Shown here one piece after another: positions 16,688 to 25,289 of a stretch of 64,000 nucleotides of DNA (the first letter of the stretch is position 1; every line of letters starts with the position of its first letter). The position numbers were made by a program, and so were the translations under genes. Below the pieces are notes generated by a model that did not search any database, had not been told where the DNA came from, and was given only the letters and a program-made list of their open reading frames with translations. Source of the DNA: Nocardioides sp. SLBN-35. Its GTDB lineage: Bacteria > Actinomycetota > Actinomycetes > Propionibacteriales > Nocardioidaceae. The stretch spans positions 3,100,001 to 3,164,000 of the forward strand of contig NZ_VFNU01000001.1 of NCBI RefSeq assembly GCF_006715725.1. The letters are read 5' to 3'.

Positions 16688-17185
16688 TCACCGCAGCCGC
16701 ATCGGGTTGCCGACGGCGACCCCGCCCGCCGGCACGTCCTTGGTGACGACCGCGTTGGCGCCGATGCGCGCCCCGTCGCCGACGGTGATGCCGCCGATCA
16801 CCACGGCGCCCGCGCCGATCTCGACGTCGTCACCGATCACGGGGCAGGGACCGGCCGCGACGGCGTTGCCGATGGTCACGCCGTGCCGCAGCAGGACCCG
16901 GGCGCCGATCACCGACCGGTCGTTGATCACCAGCCCGACGCCGTGGCGCAGCCGCGCTCCCGGGCCGATCGACGTCTTCCACGGGATCTCGATGCCGAGC
17001 ACCCACTCGACGACCACCCGGTAGACCAGGCCGTACGCCGTCGCGGGGACCCGGCGGGCGCCGTACCTGTTCCGGCTGGCGTGGTGGGCCAGCCGGAAGG
17101 CGACCATGACCAGGCGTCCGCGGAGGTCGGGCCGGTTGGCCCGCCAGTCCTGGAGGAGGTCGGCACGGAGGTTCGTCGGCGGCAT
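16688..17185 (-). CDS. serine-acetyltransferase-like hexapeptide acetyltransferase
   Basis: A 165-residue left-handed beta-helix acyltransferase of the CysE/LbetaH type. The C-terminal half carries hexapeptide repeats (IGPGARLRHGVGLVINDRSVIGARV, then VIGDDVEIGAGAVVIGGITVGDG). The N-terminal helices begin LRADLLQDW as in serine acetyltransferases. In a glycan locus such enzymes usually O-acetylate a sugar rather than make cysteine. The ATG at 17185 (or GTG at 17191) was chosen because upstream sequence is non-conserved and contains element copy F. Copy C lies between it and the downstream operon, so the two units are probably transcribed separately. Confidence 0.78.
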   Translation of the reverse strand: MPPTNLRADLLQDWRANRPDLRGRLVMVAFRLAHHASRNRYGARRVPATAYGLVYRVVVEWVLGIEIPWKTSIGPGARLRHGVGLVINDRSVIGARVLLRHGVTIGNAVAAGPCPVIGDDVEIGAGAVVIGGITVGDGARIGANAVVTKDVPAGGVAVGNPMRLR

Positions 17186-17197
17186 GCTCACGGTCAA

Positions 17198-17226
17198 CTG
17201 GTGCGCCCGTCCGGTCGCGGTGATCC
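17198..17226 (-). promoter_or_regulatory. bipartite promoter-like element, copy F
   Basis: Minus-strand GGATCA-N16-GCACCAG, a two-base variant of the downstream half. It ends 13 bp upstream of the acetyltransferase ATG (7 bp from the alternative GTG), so the transcript may have almost no leader. Confidence 0.5.
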
Positions 17227-17266
17227 CGACGGCCGGGGATTTTCGCTCGCGGGTGGCCCAGGTCAC

Positions 17267-17295
17267 GGATCAGACCGGGCTCCGCCGCGCACTGG
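17267..17295 (+). promoter_or_regulatory. bipartite promoter-like element, copy E (plus strand)
   Basis: GGATCA-N16-GCACTGG followed by TGGAG. It is the only copy on the plus strand and ends six bases before the ATG of a 33-codon reading frame. Copies E and F stand back to back in opposite orientations. Confidence 0.55.
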
Positions 17296-17301
17296 TGGAG
17301 C

Positions 17302-17403
17302 ATGAGGCCCACTCCCCCGGCCACCGAGCCGACCTGCCGCTGCCACCCCTGCTACCACGACCTGGGCGTGCACGCGCCAGGTCACGACGCCGGCGTGAAG
17401 TAG
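17302..17403 (+). CDS. possible 33-residue cysteine-containing peptide
   Basis: A short frame starting ATG six bases after element E, with a GGAG motif directly upstream. The product has three cysteines close together (TCRCHPCYHD) and a Gly/His-rich tail ending GVK. Its last 22 bp overlap the end of the convergent CHAT gene. No family is recognised. The support is positional (right strand and distance from a promoter-like element), not homology, so this could be a chance frame or a leader peptide. Confidence 0.3.
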   Translation: MRPTPPATEPTCRCHPCYHDLGVHAPGHDAGVK

Positions 17404-19952
17404 CGGAAGGCCGCCCAGTAGTAGGGGTGCGGGTACGACGCCGCGACCCGGCGCCGGGCCAGGCCGAGGGCGCGCCGTGGCGCCTCGCCGGCCGCGAGGT
17501 GACGGTAGAACTCGGTCATCAGCTCGACGGTGACGGCGTCGTCGACCACCCACAGGGAGGCGACGACGCCGGCGGCCCCGGCGTTCAGGCAGGCCCAGGC
17601 CAGGCCGATCGGCCGCACCAGGTTGCCGGCCGCGCGACCCGAGCCGCAGGCGCTGAGCACGACCACCCGGTCGTGCATGGCGAAGCTGCCGTCGACCAGG
17701 TCGGCCGCGGTCAGCCAGCCGTCGGCGAGCCGGAGAGCGGAGAAGAGCGGGTTGCCGGCATGGAAGCGGCCGTGGGTCGCGAGGTGGACGAGGTCCGCGT
17801 CGACCATCCGCGCGGCCAGCACCTTGGAGGTCGCCGCCTCTCCGCGGTGCACCTCGGCGTCGGGGAGGAGCGTCGCGATCATGTCCGCCTCGGCGCCGAT
17901 CTCGGGTGCGTCGTCGTCGGGCAGGGCGAGCACCAGCACGGACGTGGCGGCGACCTGGACGTCGTACGGCTCCTCGACCACGTCCGGCGCGGGGGCGAAG
18001 CGCTCGCGCCAGGGCGCGCCGACGTCGAGCATCGCGTCGAACGGGACGCCGAGCAGGTGCCGGTGCCCGGCGACCGAGAGCGGCTCGAGCTCGATGTCGC
18101 TGAGCAGGTCGGCGAGCGGCGCGACCAGCACCTCGTACAGCGCGTCGAGGCGTGAGGAGGTGGGGCCGGTGGCGCCGAGCGCGGCGACCATGTGGCACTC
18201 GTGCCGCCAGCCGTCGACCAGTCGCGCGGTCTCGGAGCTGATCCCGGTCAGCCGGCGCACGAAGACCTGGGCCTCACGGATGACGAAGGCGATCACGTCG
18301 CCGCCGATGACGTAGTAGTCGACGGCCGGGCCCTCGGGCACCGGCGGCAGGTCGGGTGCCTCTGCCCGTCCGGGGTCGGTGGTCCGGTTGCGGGCGGCGT
18401 CGATGAGGTCGTCAGTGTCGGCGACAGCCGCGGCGGCGTCGTCGACGTGCCAGCCGGCGGTGTGCTCGCGCAGGGTCGAGAAGGCGGAGGCCTTCGACGC
18501 GCGGACCCGCTGCCAGGCCTCGATGACCGTCGAGTGCCGTCCGTCCGCGACGAGCAGGTCGATCAGCTCGTCGCTGGCCTCGGCGAGCAGGCCGCCGCGG
18601 GTCGAGGTGGCCCGGGGCCGCTGGGCCAGCAGCGGCTGCATCGCGCACGCTGCACGCAGCTCGTCGGCGGCGTCGCTCACCCGTCCGGCCCGGCGCAGGA
18701 ACCGGGCGCGCGCGAGCCGCAGCTCCATGCGCAGCTCGGGACGGGCCAGCCGGTCGACCTCGGCGGACGCACGCGCGATCCGCACCTCGGCGTCGTACGG
18801 GTCCGTGGCGACCCAGGCTGCGAGCACCATCGCGCGCACCCGGTTGACCTCCAGGGTGGTCTCGTCGCCCTGTACCCGGGCCAGACGGGTGCTGACCGCC
18901 GTCTGGTTGCCCTCCAGGTGGGCGAGCCGGGTGAGCAGCAGGCGCGCCTCGTCGCGGGTGACCACGTCGCCGCACTCCTCGCTGAGCCGCTCGGCGGCGT
19001 CCAGGGACCGCTCGGCCGCGTCGGTGCGCCCCAGGCGCAGCGCCGCCGCTGCGCAGACGAGCTCGGTGCGCCCGAGGTCGGCGATCCGCCCGAACGCCCG
19101 GAACGCGTCGCGTGCCGCGGCCCCCTTGCTCAGCGCCTCCTCGGCGAGGCCCGCGCTGAGCAGCGCCTCCGCGAGCACCCGGTCGCGCTCGGCGAGACCG
19201 ACGCCCTGGGACTCCAGGACGGGGGCGATCCGCTCGAGCAGCTCCATGGCCGAGACGGGGGTGCCGGCCGCCGCCAGTGCCTCGGCGATGGGGATCACCG
19301 CCTTGGCGGCGTCGAGGGTGGCGCCTTCGCGGGTCAGCTCGCGCCGCGCCTCGCTCAGCACGTCGAGGGCGCGGTGGACGAGGCCGTCGGCGACCAGGAC
19401 CCGGCCGCGCTGGAGGCCGATCTTGGCGACCGAGCGCCGGTCGCCGGTACGACGGGCGAGGTCGTCGGCGAGGTCGAAGTGCCGCACCGCGGCGGCCAGG
19501 TCACCGACCGCGGCGTGGGCGGAGCCGAGCTGCTGGTGGGCGCGCACGTGCAGCCGGGTCGCGAGCTCCTCGTCCCCGGCGCTGCCCCGCTCGATGCCGG
19601 TGAGGATCCGGCCGACGACGAGCACGACGTCGGCATACTCCCCCGCGGCCAGCATCACGGCGGTGCGCCCGAGCATGGCGCCGCGGGCCTCGAGCGTTCG
19701 GCCCGCCGCGAGCCAGTCCATCCGGGCGAGCTGGAAGGCACTCATCGCGCCGGTGAGGCTCCCGCGGTCCAGCTCGATCTCGCCGCGCAGAAAGCCCAGC
19801 CGGGCGCGGTACGACGGGTCGTCGTTGGCGTCGAGCAGGCCGGTGATCGTGTCGAGCAGCGCCGTGCACCGGCGCAGGTCCTGGTGCTGGACCCGCTCGG
19901 CCTCGGCAAGCAGGCGGGCGACCTTCTCGGTCCGGTCGTCGGTGCGGTTCAT
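17382..19952 (-). CDS. CHAT-domain protease with TPR-like repeats
   Basis: An 856-residue protein. The first roughly 480 residues are helical TPR-like repeats. The C-terminal CHAT (caspase HetF-associated TPR) domain has the catalytic His in HLATHG (H727) and Cys in VLSACGSG (C769), with the usual LASLWVVDD-like strand after it. CHAT proteins are caspase-like cysteine peptidases often paired with a regulator or effector. It is the third gene of a minus-strand unit after an ECF sigma factor (20566-21198) and an anti-sigma-like protein (19973-20569), 20 bp from the latter. I infer that the protease may act on that protein or on its paralogue at 24643. Confidence 0.85.
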   Translation of the reverse strand: MNRTDDRTEKVARLLAEAERVQHQDLRRCTALLDTITGLLDANDDPSYRARLGFLRGEIELDRGSLTGAMSAFQLARMDWLAAGRTLEARGAMLGRTAVMLAAGEYADVVLVVGRILTGIERGSAGDEELATRLHVRAHQQLGSAHAAVGDLAAAVRHFDLADDLARRTGDRRSVAKIGLQRGRVLVADGLVHRALDVLSEARRELTREGATLDAAKAVIPIAEALAAAGTPVSAMELLERIAPVLESQGVGLAERDRVLAEALLSAGLAEEALSKGAAARDAFRAFGRIADLGRTELVCAAAALRLGRTDAAERSLDAAERLSEECGDVVTRDEARLLLTRLAHLEGNQTAVSTRLARVQGDETTLEVNRVRAMVLAAWVATDPYDAEVRIARASAEVDRLARPELRMELRLARARFLRRAGRVSDAADELRAACAMQPLLAQRPRATSTRGGLLAEASDELIDLLVADGRHSTVIEAWQRVRASKASAFSTLREHTAGWHVDDAAAAVADTDDLIDAARNRTTDPGRAEAPDLPPVPEGPAVDYYVIGGDVIAFVIREAQVFVRRLTGISSETARLVDGWRHECHMVAALGATGPTSSRLDALYEVLVAPLADLLSDIELEPLSVAGHRHLLGVPFDAMLDVGAPWRERFAPAPDVVEEPYDVQVAATSVLVLALPDDDAPEIGAEADMIATLLPDAEVHRGEAATSKVLAARMVDADLVHLATHGRFHAGNPLFSALRLADGWLTAADLVDGSFAMHDRVVVLSACGSGRAAGNLVRPIGLAWACLNAGAAGVVASLWVVDDAVTVELMTEFYRHLAAGEAPRRALGLARRRVAASYPHPYYWAAFRYFTPAS

Positions 19953-19972
19953 CTCAGCTCACGTCGGCTCGG

Positions 19973-20569
19973 TCAGGACCTGGCCAGCTCGAGCGGAGCG
20001 GTCACCCGGATGCCGTCGACCGCGATGCGCAGCTCGTCGACCGAGACCGGCACCTCGTCGAACCCGAAGCGGCCGTCGGCCGTGGAGTGGCCGCGGCGGC
20101 GCACGACACCTTCCTCGAGCAGGGTGACCTCCGCGGCGATCGGTGCCCGCTCGGCGAGCAGGAGGCCGCGCAGCTCGAGGTGACCGTCCGACACCGGTCC
20201 GGCCTCGAGCACGAACCGGCCGGCCTCGCTCTCGAACGCGAGGTGCGACTGCCCGGTGCCGTCCGCCTCGCGCACGCCGGCGACCCGTGCGCCCCGCGTG
20301 TCGTACAGCAGCCGGGCGCGGCTCCAGCCACGGTCGGCCGCGACGTTGCCGGGGCCCTCGAACAGCGCGCGCAGCCGGCCGCGCAGGTCGGCGGGCGGTG
20401 CCTCGAGCTGGAGCCGCTCGGCGGTGGCGAGGAAGTCGGCCACCCAGGCCGCGGCGTCGGCCGCCCCCTGGTCGTCACGGACCGCGTCGGCGACGTGGCT
20501 CGCCCGGTCGGCGGGCAGGCGCCCCTCGATCCAGTCGACGATCTCGGTGAAGGTCGTGCGCGGAGTCAC
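19973..20569 (-). CDS. anti-sigma-like protein with transthyretin-like C-terminal domain
   Basis: A 198-residue soluble protein. The N-terminal 70 residues (TEIVDWIEGRLP ... WVADFLATAERL ... PPADLRGRLRALF) look like a small helical anti-sigma or sigma-binding module without zinc ligands. The rest is beta-rich and ends in STADGRFGFDEVP, as in carboxypeptidase-regulatory/transthyretin-like folds. The GTG start overlaps the sigma factor stop (GTGA), which couples its synthesis to the sigma factor. A paralogue with the same two-part design lies at 24643-25263. The regulatory role is inferred from operon position. Confidence 0.6.
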   Translation of the reverse strand: MTPRTTFTEIVDWIEGRLPADRASHVADAVRDDQGAADAAAWVADFLATAERLQLEAPPADLRGRLRALFEGPGNVAADRGWSRARLLYDTRGARVAGVREADGTGQSHLAFESEAGRFVLEAGPVSDGHLELRGLLLAERAPIAAEVTLLEEGVVRRRGHSTADGRFGFDEVPVSVDELRIAVDGIRVTAPLELARS

Positions 20570-21198
20570 CAAGCACCTTCCTCGGTGAGGATCCCGCGCA
20601 GCTTCTCCAGGCAGCGGCCACGCAGCGGTCCGATGCCGCCGATGGACCGCCCGAACCGCTGCGCGATCTCTGCATAGCTGGGCGACTCGGGGTCGAGGTA
20701 GAGCGCCTCCAGCAGGTCCTTGCAGGTGCCGCCGAGCTCGGCGAGGGCGTCGTGGAGGGCCAGGATCGAGGCCCAGTCGTCCTGGGACTGGTCGACCTCC
20801 TCGGGCACGACCTCGAGCTGGACGTCGCGACGGCTGAGGTTGCGCACCCGCCAGGACTGGCGTCGGGTGACCGTCATCAGCCAGGACGCGAGGCGCTCCT
20901 CGTCCTTGATCCGGTCGAGGGAGTCGATGAGGGTCACGAAGGTGCCCTGCGTGACGTCGGCGGCGTCGTCGGCAGAGAGGCCGTTGCGGCGCGCGACGGA
21001 GTAGACGAGCCGCTCGTAGCGGCCCACGAGCAGGTCCCAGGCCCGCGGGTCACGCTGCCGGCAGCGCTCGAGCAGCTCGGCGTCCGTCGGCTCGGCCTCG
21101 GTGCGGGACAGCGACCGCAGCGGGATCACCTTCGCCACGGGGGCGTGCGGGTCGTCGGTCTCGGAAGCGGCGTGGATGCCGTGGGAGGGGATGGCCAT
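20566..21198 (-). CDS. ECF-type RNA polymerase sigma factor
   Basis: A 210-residue group 4 sigma factor. Region 2 runs from about residue 40 to 110 (AWDLLVGRYERLVYSVARRNGLSADDAADVTQGTFVTLI, then LASWLMTVTRRQSWRVRN). Region 4 runs from about 150 to 205 (LLEALYLDPESPSYAEIAQRFGRSIGGIGPLRGRCLEKLR). About 35 N-terminal residues are not part of the sigma fold. It leads the sigma/anti-sigma-like/CHAT operon. I did not find the bipartite element in its own 180-bp upstream gap, so it may not be autoregulated through that element. Confidence 0.88.
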   Translation of the reverse strand: MAIPSHGIHAASETDDPHAPVAKVIPLRSLSRTEAEPTDAELLERCRQRDPRAWDLLVGRYERLVYSVARRNGLSADDAADVTQGTFVTLIDSLDRIKDEERLASWLMTVTRRQSWRVRNLSRRDVQLEVVPEEVDQSQDDWASILALHDALAELGGTCKDLLEALYLDPESPSYAEIAQRFGRSIGGIGPLRGRCLEKLRGILTEEGAW

Positions 21199-21380
21199 GG
21201 TCCTTCACTGTGGTCGTGGCGTTCGTAGCGTGGGTCACACGTCGATCGCCGGTGGTCGTGCCCGGAACCAGGGCCGCGAGCCCCCACTCCGACATGCATC
21301 AAACGCGCTCTCGAAGGCCCCGGTCACGGTGTTGCCCATCGGCGTTCTCAGACCTGATACGTCTGGTCCGGAATCGCCGC

Positions 21381-22895
21381 TCAGCGTGTCGCGCGCGTCA
21401 CATCGGCGGCGTCCAGGCCGGACCGGAAGCGGTGGTACGACGACAGCTCGGCCTGCACCGGGTCGACGACCTGGGCGCCCACGACCCGACCGATCACGCG
21501 CTCGCACTCGTCGGCGAGGGCCCTGCCGTCCTCGGCCGCGGACCGCCGGACCGCGGCCCGGACCGCGGCCCCACCACCGGCCCCGAGCAGGACGGCCAGC
21601 ACCGCCAGCGCGAGGGCCGCCAGCGCCCGGCCGGACGTCGCGAGGACGCCTGCGCCGACGAGGGCGACGAGCCCGGCCGCAGCGGCCGCGACCAGGGCGC
21701 CCCGGCCGGCCGGCGTACCAGGTCCGGGGCGGAGCGCCCCGAGCTCGGCGTCGAGCCGTTCGATGAGCAGCGGCAACCGCCCGGTCGCCGCCGACCGCAC
21801 CGGCGCCCCCCAGACGTCGGTGAGGTCGCGCGTGGCCTGGTCGGCGAAGGAGCGAACCGCCGCGCTCACGGCGGCACCGTCGACCGGGCCCACCCGGACC
21901 TCGGTCCGGACGCGGCGCTCGGCGCGCTCGACACGGGAGGCCGCTCCCGGGACGCCGCCCGCGTCGGCGACCCGGCGGACCAGGTCGTCGACCCACACAT
22001 CGGGCACCGAGCGCGGCCCGTCGCCGGCTGCGCGGGCGAGAGTCGTCGCGGCGGCCGTGATGTCGGCCGCCATCCGCTCCTCGGCGTGCCTGTTGTCCTC
22101 GACCCGGCGACGGACGGCGGCGCGCAGGTCGTCGACGCCGAGACCGCGGCGGGCGCTGATCCCGAGCACGCGCGGGTCGCGCATCCCGTCGCCGACCAAC
22201 ACCTTGCGCAGGTCGCGCAGCAGGCCCGGCCGCTCCTCCTCGGCGACCGTGTCGACCTGGTTCATCACGACCATGGTCACGGCCCGGTGGCCCGCGAGGG
22301 GACGTAGGAAGCGCTGGTGGATGGCCGCGTCGGCGTACTTCTGCGGGTCGACGACCCAGATCATCGCGTCGGCCAGCTGGACGACCCGCTCCGCCTCGCG
22401 GTGGTGGGCCGTCTCGACGGAGTCGTGGTCGGGCAGGTCGAGGAGGATCAGCCCGTCCGGGAGGGTGCCGCGGGGCGGGGCGTCGGGCAGCGTCGATCGG
22501 TAGAACTGGTTCGCGGCGGGGACGCCGAGCCACGCGAGCAGGTCGCGGGTCTCGTCGTCGGGCTCGCCCCAGACCAGGGCCTTGGCCACCGCGGTCGTGG
22601 GGCGCTGGGCGCTCGACTCGGACAGCGGGACGCCGGCCAGCGCGTTGAAGGTCGTCGACTTGCCCGAGCCGGTCGCTCCGGCGATCGCGACCACGGTGTG
22701 CCGGCCCGACAGGCTGAGCCGGCCGTCGGCGCGGGCGGTCGTCGCCTCGATGTCGTCGAGCACCGTGTCGTCGACGCGTCCGCGCGCCTCCTTCACCGCG
22801 GTGCGCAGGCCGTCGATACGGCGCTCGAGCGACGACTGCCTGCGCACCAACGACGCGGGCGCGTCCCGGAACACGGCCCCGAGTCCACCGGTCAT
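21381..22895 (-). CDS. dynamin-like GTPase, membrane-associated (second of pair)
   Basis: A 504-residue GTPase. Walker A is GATGSGKST (residues 73-81), G3 is LLDLPDHDS and G4 is NQVD. Two hydrophobic segments near residues 400-450 (ALVAAAAAGLVALVGAGVL and the following Ala/Leu run) should anchor it in the membrane. The layout, a GTPase domain followed by helical and membrane parts, fits bacterial dynamin-like or YfjP-type proteins working in membrane remodelling. The ATG overlaps the stop of the upstream GTPase gene; bacterial dynamins often act as such unequal pairs. Confidence 0.78.
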   Translation of the reverse strand: MTGGLGAVFRDAPASLVRRQSSLERRIDGLRTAVKEARGRVDDTVLDDIEATTARADGRLSLSGRHTVVAIAGATGSGKSTTFNALAGVPLSESSAQRPTTAVAKALVWGEPDDETRDLLAWLGVPAANQFYRSTLPDAPPRGTLPDGLILLDLPDHDSVETAHHREAERVVQLADAMIWVVDPQKYADAAIHQRFLRPLAGHRAVTMVVMNQVDTVAEEERPGLLRDLRKVLVGDGMRDPRVLGISARRGLGVDDLRAAVRRRVEDNRHAEERMAADITAAATTLARAAGDGPRSVPDVWVDDLVRRVADAGGVPGAASRVERAERRVRTEVRVGPVDGAAVSAAVRSFADQATRDLTDVWGAPVRSAATGRLPLLIERLDAELGALRPGPGTPAGRGALVAAAAAGLVALVGAGVLATSGRALAALALAVLAVLLGAGGGAAVRAAVRRSAAEDGRALADECERVIGRVVGAQVVDPVQAELSSYHRFRSGLDAADVTRATR

Positions 22896-24523
22896 GCCGG
22901 CACCTTCCTCTCCGCCGGACCTCCGACGACGTGATCGATCGCCCGCCGCGCTCCACGGACGCGGTGCGGGGCGTCGGGGGTGAGCCCCCAGGTCATGACC
23001 GGCTGCAGGTAGCGGTCGCGCTCGAGCGCGAGCAGGTCGCGCAGCATCGCGTCCAGGCTGTGCCGTGCGTTGGCGACCGCCCCCGGCCCCGTCAGCGCTC
23101 CGACCGCGAGGGCGAGCGACAGCAGCCGCGCGGCGGTGCCGGACTCGTCGACCCCGGCCGCGCCCGCACCCAGCTCCCGACGCCAAGCGGCGACGGCTGA
23201 GCGGCACCGGGCGGCGAGAGTCCGTCCGGGGCGGGCGAGGTCGTCGTCGGACCAGTCGAGCAGCGCGGCGCCGTACGGCGTGGTGCGCAACGCGTCGCTC
23301 GTCGCGGCGGCAGCCTGCTCGGCGTGCTCGAGCACGAGCGCCTCCAGCGCCAGGTCGAGGGCGAGCTCGATGGCGTCGAGCTGCTCGCGCCGCTGGCCGG
23401 GGGCGAGCGCCGCGCCACGGTCACGGACCCGCTGCATCAGCTCGGCCGTGGTGAGCTGCGCGTCGGTGCCGACCAGCTCGTGCCAGCGGGCCAGGAGGGC
23501 GCCGCGCAGCACGGAGCCGTCCCCGGCGGCGCGGGCCAACCGTGCCTGGGCGGTGTCGTAGGTCGTGTCGGCGATGCGGAGCAGCTCGCCCACCGCCTGC
23601 ACCTGATCGCCGGCCGCGGCCGCCACCTCGTCGGCGACCTTGCCCGCCTCGCGGAGGGCACCGGCCACGCACTGAGCGGCGATCTCGCGACGGATCGAGG
23701 GGGCGGCGGAGAGGTCCTCGATCGCCCCGCGGATGGCGTCGACCTGTGTGGTCTGCAGCAGTCCGTCGCTGACCTGCCCGTGCTCGACGACGACGACCTT
23801 GCCGCGTCCGATCCCCCGCCGGTTCAGCTGGCGCACCAGGTCGGTGGAGACGACCTCGAGGTCCTCGGTCTGGATCCTGTTGAGGACCACCATCAGCGGG
23901 GTGTCGCGCTGGCGGGCGACGTCGAGCTGGTGCCACGGCACCTGGTCGGCATAGCGGTTGGCCGAGGTCACGAAGAGCCACATGTCGGCGGCAGCGAGCA
24001 GGCGGGTGGCGAGGCGCCGGTTGGCATCGTCGATGGAGTCGAAGTCGGGCGCGTCGAGGAGCGCGGTCCCCCGGGGCACGGCCGTCGTCGGCACGAGCTG
24101 GAGGACCTGCGGGTCGTCGGTGGTGTGGTCGACGCGGTCGAACGCGGTGAGGATGCCGTCGCGCGCGAACCACGCGCTGTCGGCGGGGTGGTGGATCAGG
24201 ACGGGCGAGCGCGTCGTGGGGCGGATCAGCCCGGACTGGGTGACCCGCTGGCCGACCAGCGTGTTGACGATCGTGGACTTGCCCACGCCGGTGGGTCCGC
24301 CGACGACGATCAGGAGCGGCCGATCGGGCTCGGCCAAGCGCGGGAGCAGATAGTCGTCGATCTGGTGCAGCAGGATCTCGCGCCGCTCGCGCACCGGACC
24401 GCTCCCGGGCAGCCCCAGCGGCAGCACGGCGGCGTGCAGCGCGTCCCGCAGCCCGTGGGTCGCCTCGGCAGCAACCTCACCCAGGATGTCGGACCCGCCC
24501 CACCGGATCTGCGCAGCGCCCAC
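22892..24523 (-). CDS. dynamin-like GTPase (first of pair)
   Basis: A 543-residue GTPase with Walker A GGPTGVGKST (residues 75-84), switch II LLDAPDFDSID and a degenerate G4 (NRIQ instead of NKxD). Long helical segments follow. It lacks the clear membrane helices of its partner at 21381-22895, to which it is translationally coupled, so a soluble/membrane heteromer is plausible. Element copy D ends 53 bp upstream of the ATG and faces it. Neither protein closely resembles mycobacterial IniA/IniC by eye, but the paired arrangement is analogous. Confidence 0.78.
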   Translation of the reverse strand: MGAAQIRWGGSDILGEVAAEATHGLRDALHAAVLPLGLPGSGPVRERREILLHQIDDYLLPRLAEPDRPLLIVVGGPTGVGKSTIVNTLVGQRVTQSGLIRPTTRSPVLIHHPADSAWFARDGILTAFDRVDHTTDDPQVLQLVPTTAVPRGTALLDAPDFDSIDDANRRLATRLLAAADMWLFVTSANRYADQVPWHQLDVARQRDTPLMVVLNRIQTEDLEVVSTDLVRQLNRRGIGRGKVVVVEHGQVSDGLLQTTQVDAIRGAIEDLSAAPSIRREIAAQCVAGALREAGKVADEVAAAAGDQVQAVGELLRIADTTYDTAQARLARAAGDGSVLRGALLARWHELVGTDAQLTTAELMQRVRDRGAALAPGQRREQLDAIELALDLALEALVLEHAEQAAAATSDALRTTPYGAALLDWSDDDLARPGRTLAARCRSAVAAWRRELGAGAAGVDESGTAARLLSLALAVGALTGPGAVANARHSLDAMLRDLLALERDRYLQPVMTWGLTPDAPHRVRGARRAIDHVVGGPAERKVPA

Positions 24524-24575
24524 CAGTCACCTCGTGCCTCGCCTCGGGACTGCGCCTGTCGCAGCCCTCGATGCA

Positions 24576-24604
24576 CCAGTGCGCGGAGGCGCGCGAAAAG
24601 ATCC
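24576..24604 (-). promoter_or_regulatory. bipartite promoter-like element, copy D
   Basis: Minus-strand GGATCT-N16-GCACTGG followed by TGCAT, with one change in the upstream half. It ends 53 bp upstream of the dynamin-like GTPase at 24523 and faces it. Confidence 0.58.
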
Positions 24605-24642
24605 GCTGCCCTCGGAAATCGTCGGAAGGACTTCTCAGCAGG

Positions 24643-25263
24643 TCAGGGCAGGTGTTCGAGCCTGACGCTCACCCGCAGGTCGCGGTTCTCGGCGACCACC
24701 TCGCAGACGTCGTCGGGGACCGAGTCGAAGGCGAACCGGCCCAGCCGGTCGCCCTCCACCGTCCGGAAGGTCTCGCCGCCGGCGACCACCGAGGCCCGGA
24801 ACACCGGCGAGGTGTCGGCATCGACCGGCAGCACCTGTCCCTCGATCCGGACCCGGTGCTCGCCGAGCGGGGTCACGTCGAGCATCACGTCGACGTCGTC
24901 GCTGCCGAACGCGAGGTGGACGGTCCCGTCGTCACCGGCGCCGGAGCGGGTACCGGTCCGCGTCGGGCCCTGCCGGCTGTCGAAGATCAGCGCGGCGACG
25001 ACGCTTCGCGGCGCGCTGCTGTCGACCGGGCGGATCGCGGCCCAGTCGCGGAACGCCTGGCGGAGGTTCTGGCGCACGATCGGCGGCGGCGCGGAGAGCT
25101 GGAGCGAGGCCGAGGCGGCGTTGAACCTCTGCAGCCAGCGCACGGCGCTCCAGGTCCGCTCGTCCCCGGCGTCGATCGCGCGCTGGACCTCGTCCGCGGC
25201 GGCCGGGTCGAGGCGGCCCTCGTACCAGTCGACGATGTCCGTGAATCGCACCACGGTGGTCAC
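24643..25263 (-). CDS. paralogue of the anti-sigma-like protein
   Basis: A 206-residue relative of the protein at 19973-20569: same opening (FTDIVDWYEGRLDPAAADEV), same middle (AVRWLQRFNAASASLQLSAPPPIVRQNLRQAF) and same beta-rich end (GDRLGRFAFDSVPDDVCEV). It stands alone, without a sigma or CHAT gene attached, just upstream of the dynamin pair. The GTG at 25263 follows AGGAG by a few bases and matches the start of the paralogue; a longer in-frame extension is ignored. A degenerate element copy G lies 27 bp upstream. The function is unknown; it may be a second partner of the sigma factor or CHAT protease. Confidence 0.6.
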   Translation of the reverse strand: MTTVVRFTDIVDWYEGRLDPAAADEVQRAIDAGDERTWSAVRWLQRFNAASASLQLSAPPPIVRQNLRQAFRDWAAIRPVDSSAPRSVVAALIFDSRQGPTRTGTRSGAGDDGTVHLAFGSDDVDVMLDVTPLGEHRVRIEGQVLPVDADTSPVFRASVVAGGETFRTVEGDRLGRFAFDSVPDDVCEVVAENRDLRVSVRLEHLP

Positions 25264-25289
25264 CAGCTCCTGTCCTCGGGCCAGATCGC

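Noticed and set aside
16688..17185. Serine acetyltransferase as a cysteine biosynthesis gene (cysE)
   Set aside because: No cysK or other cysteine gene is adjacent, and glycan loci often contain this fold for sugar acetylation; the symbol was left blank.
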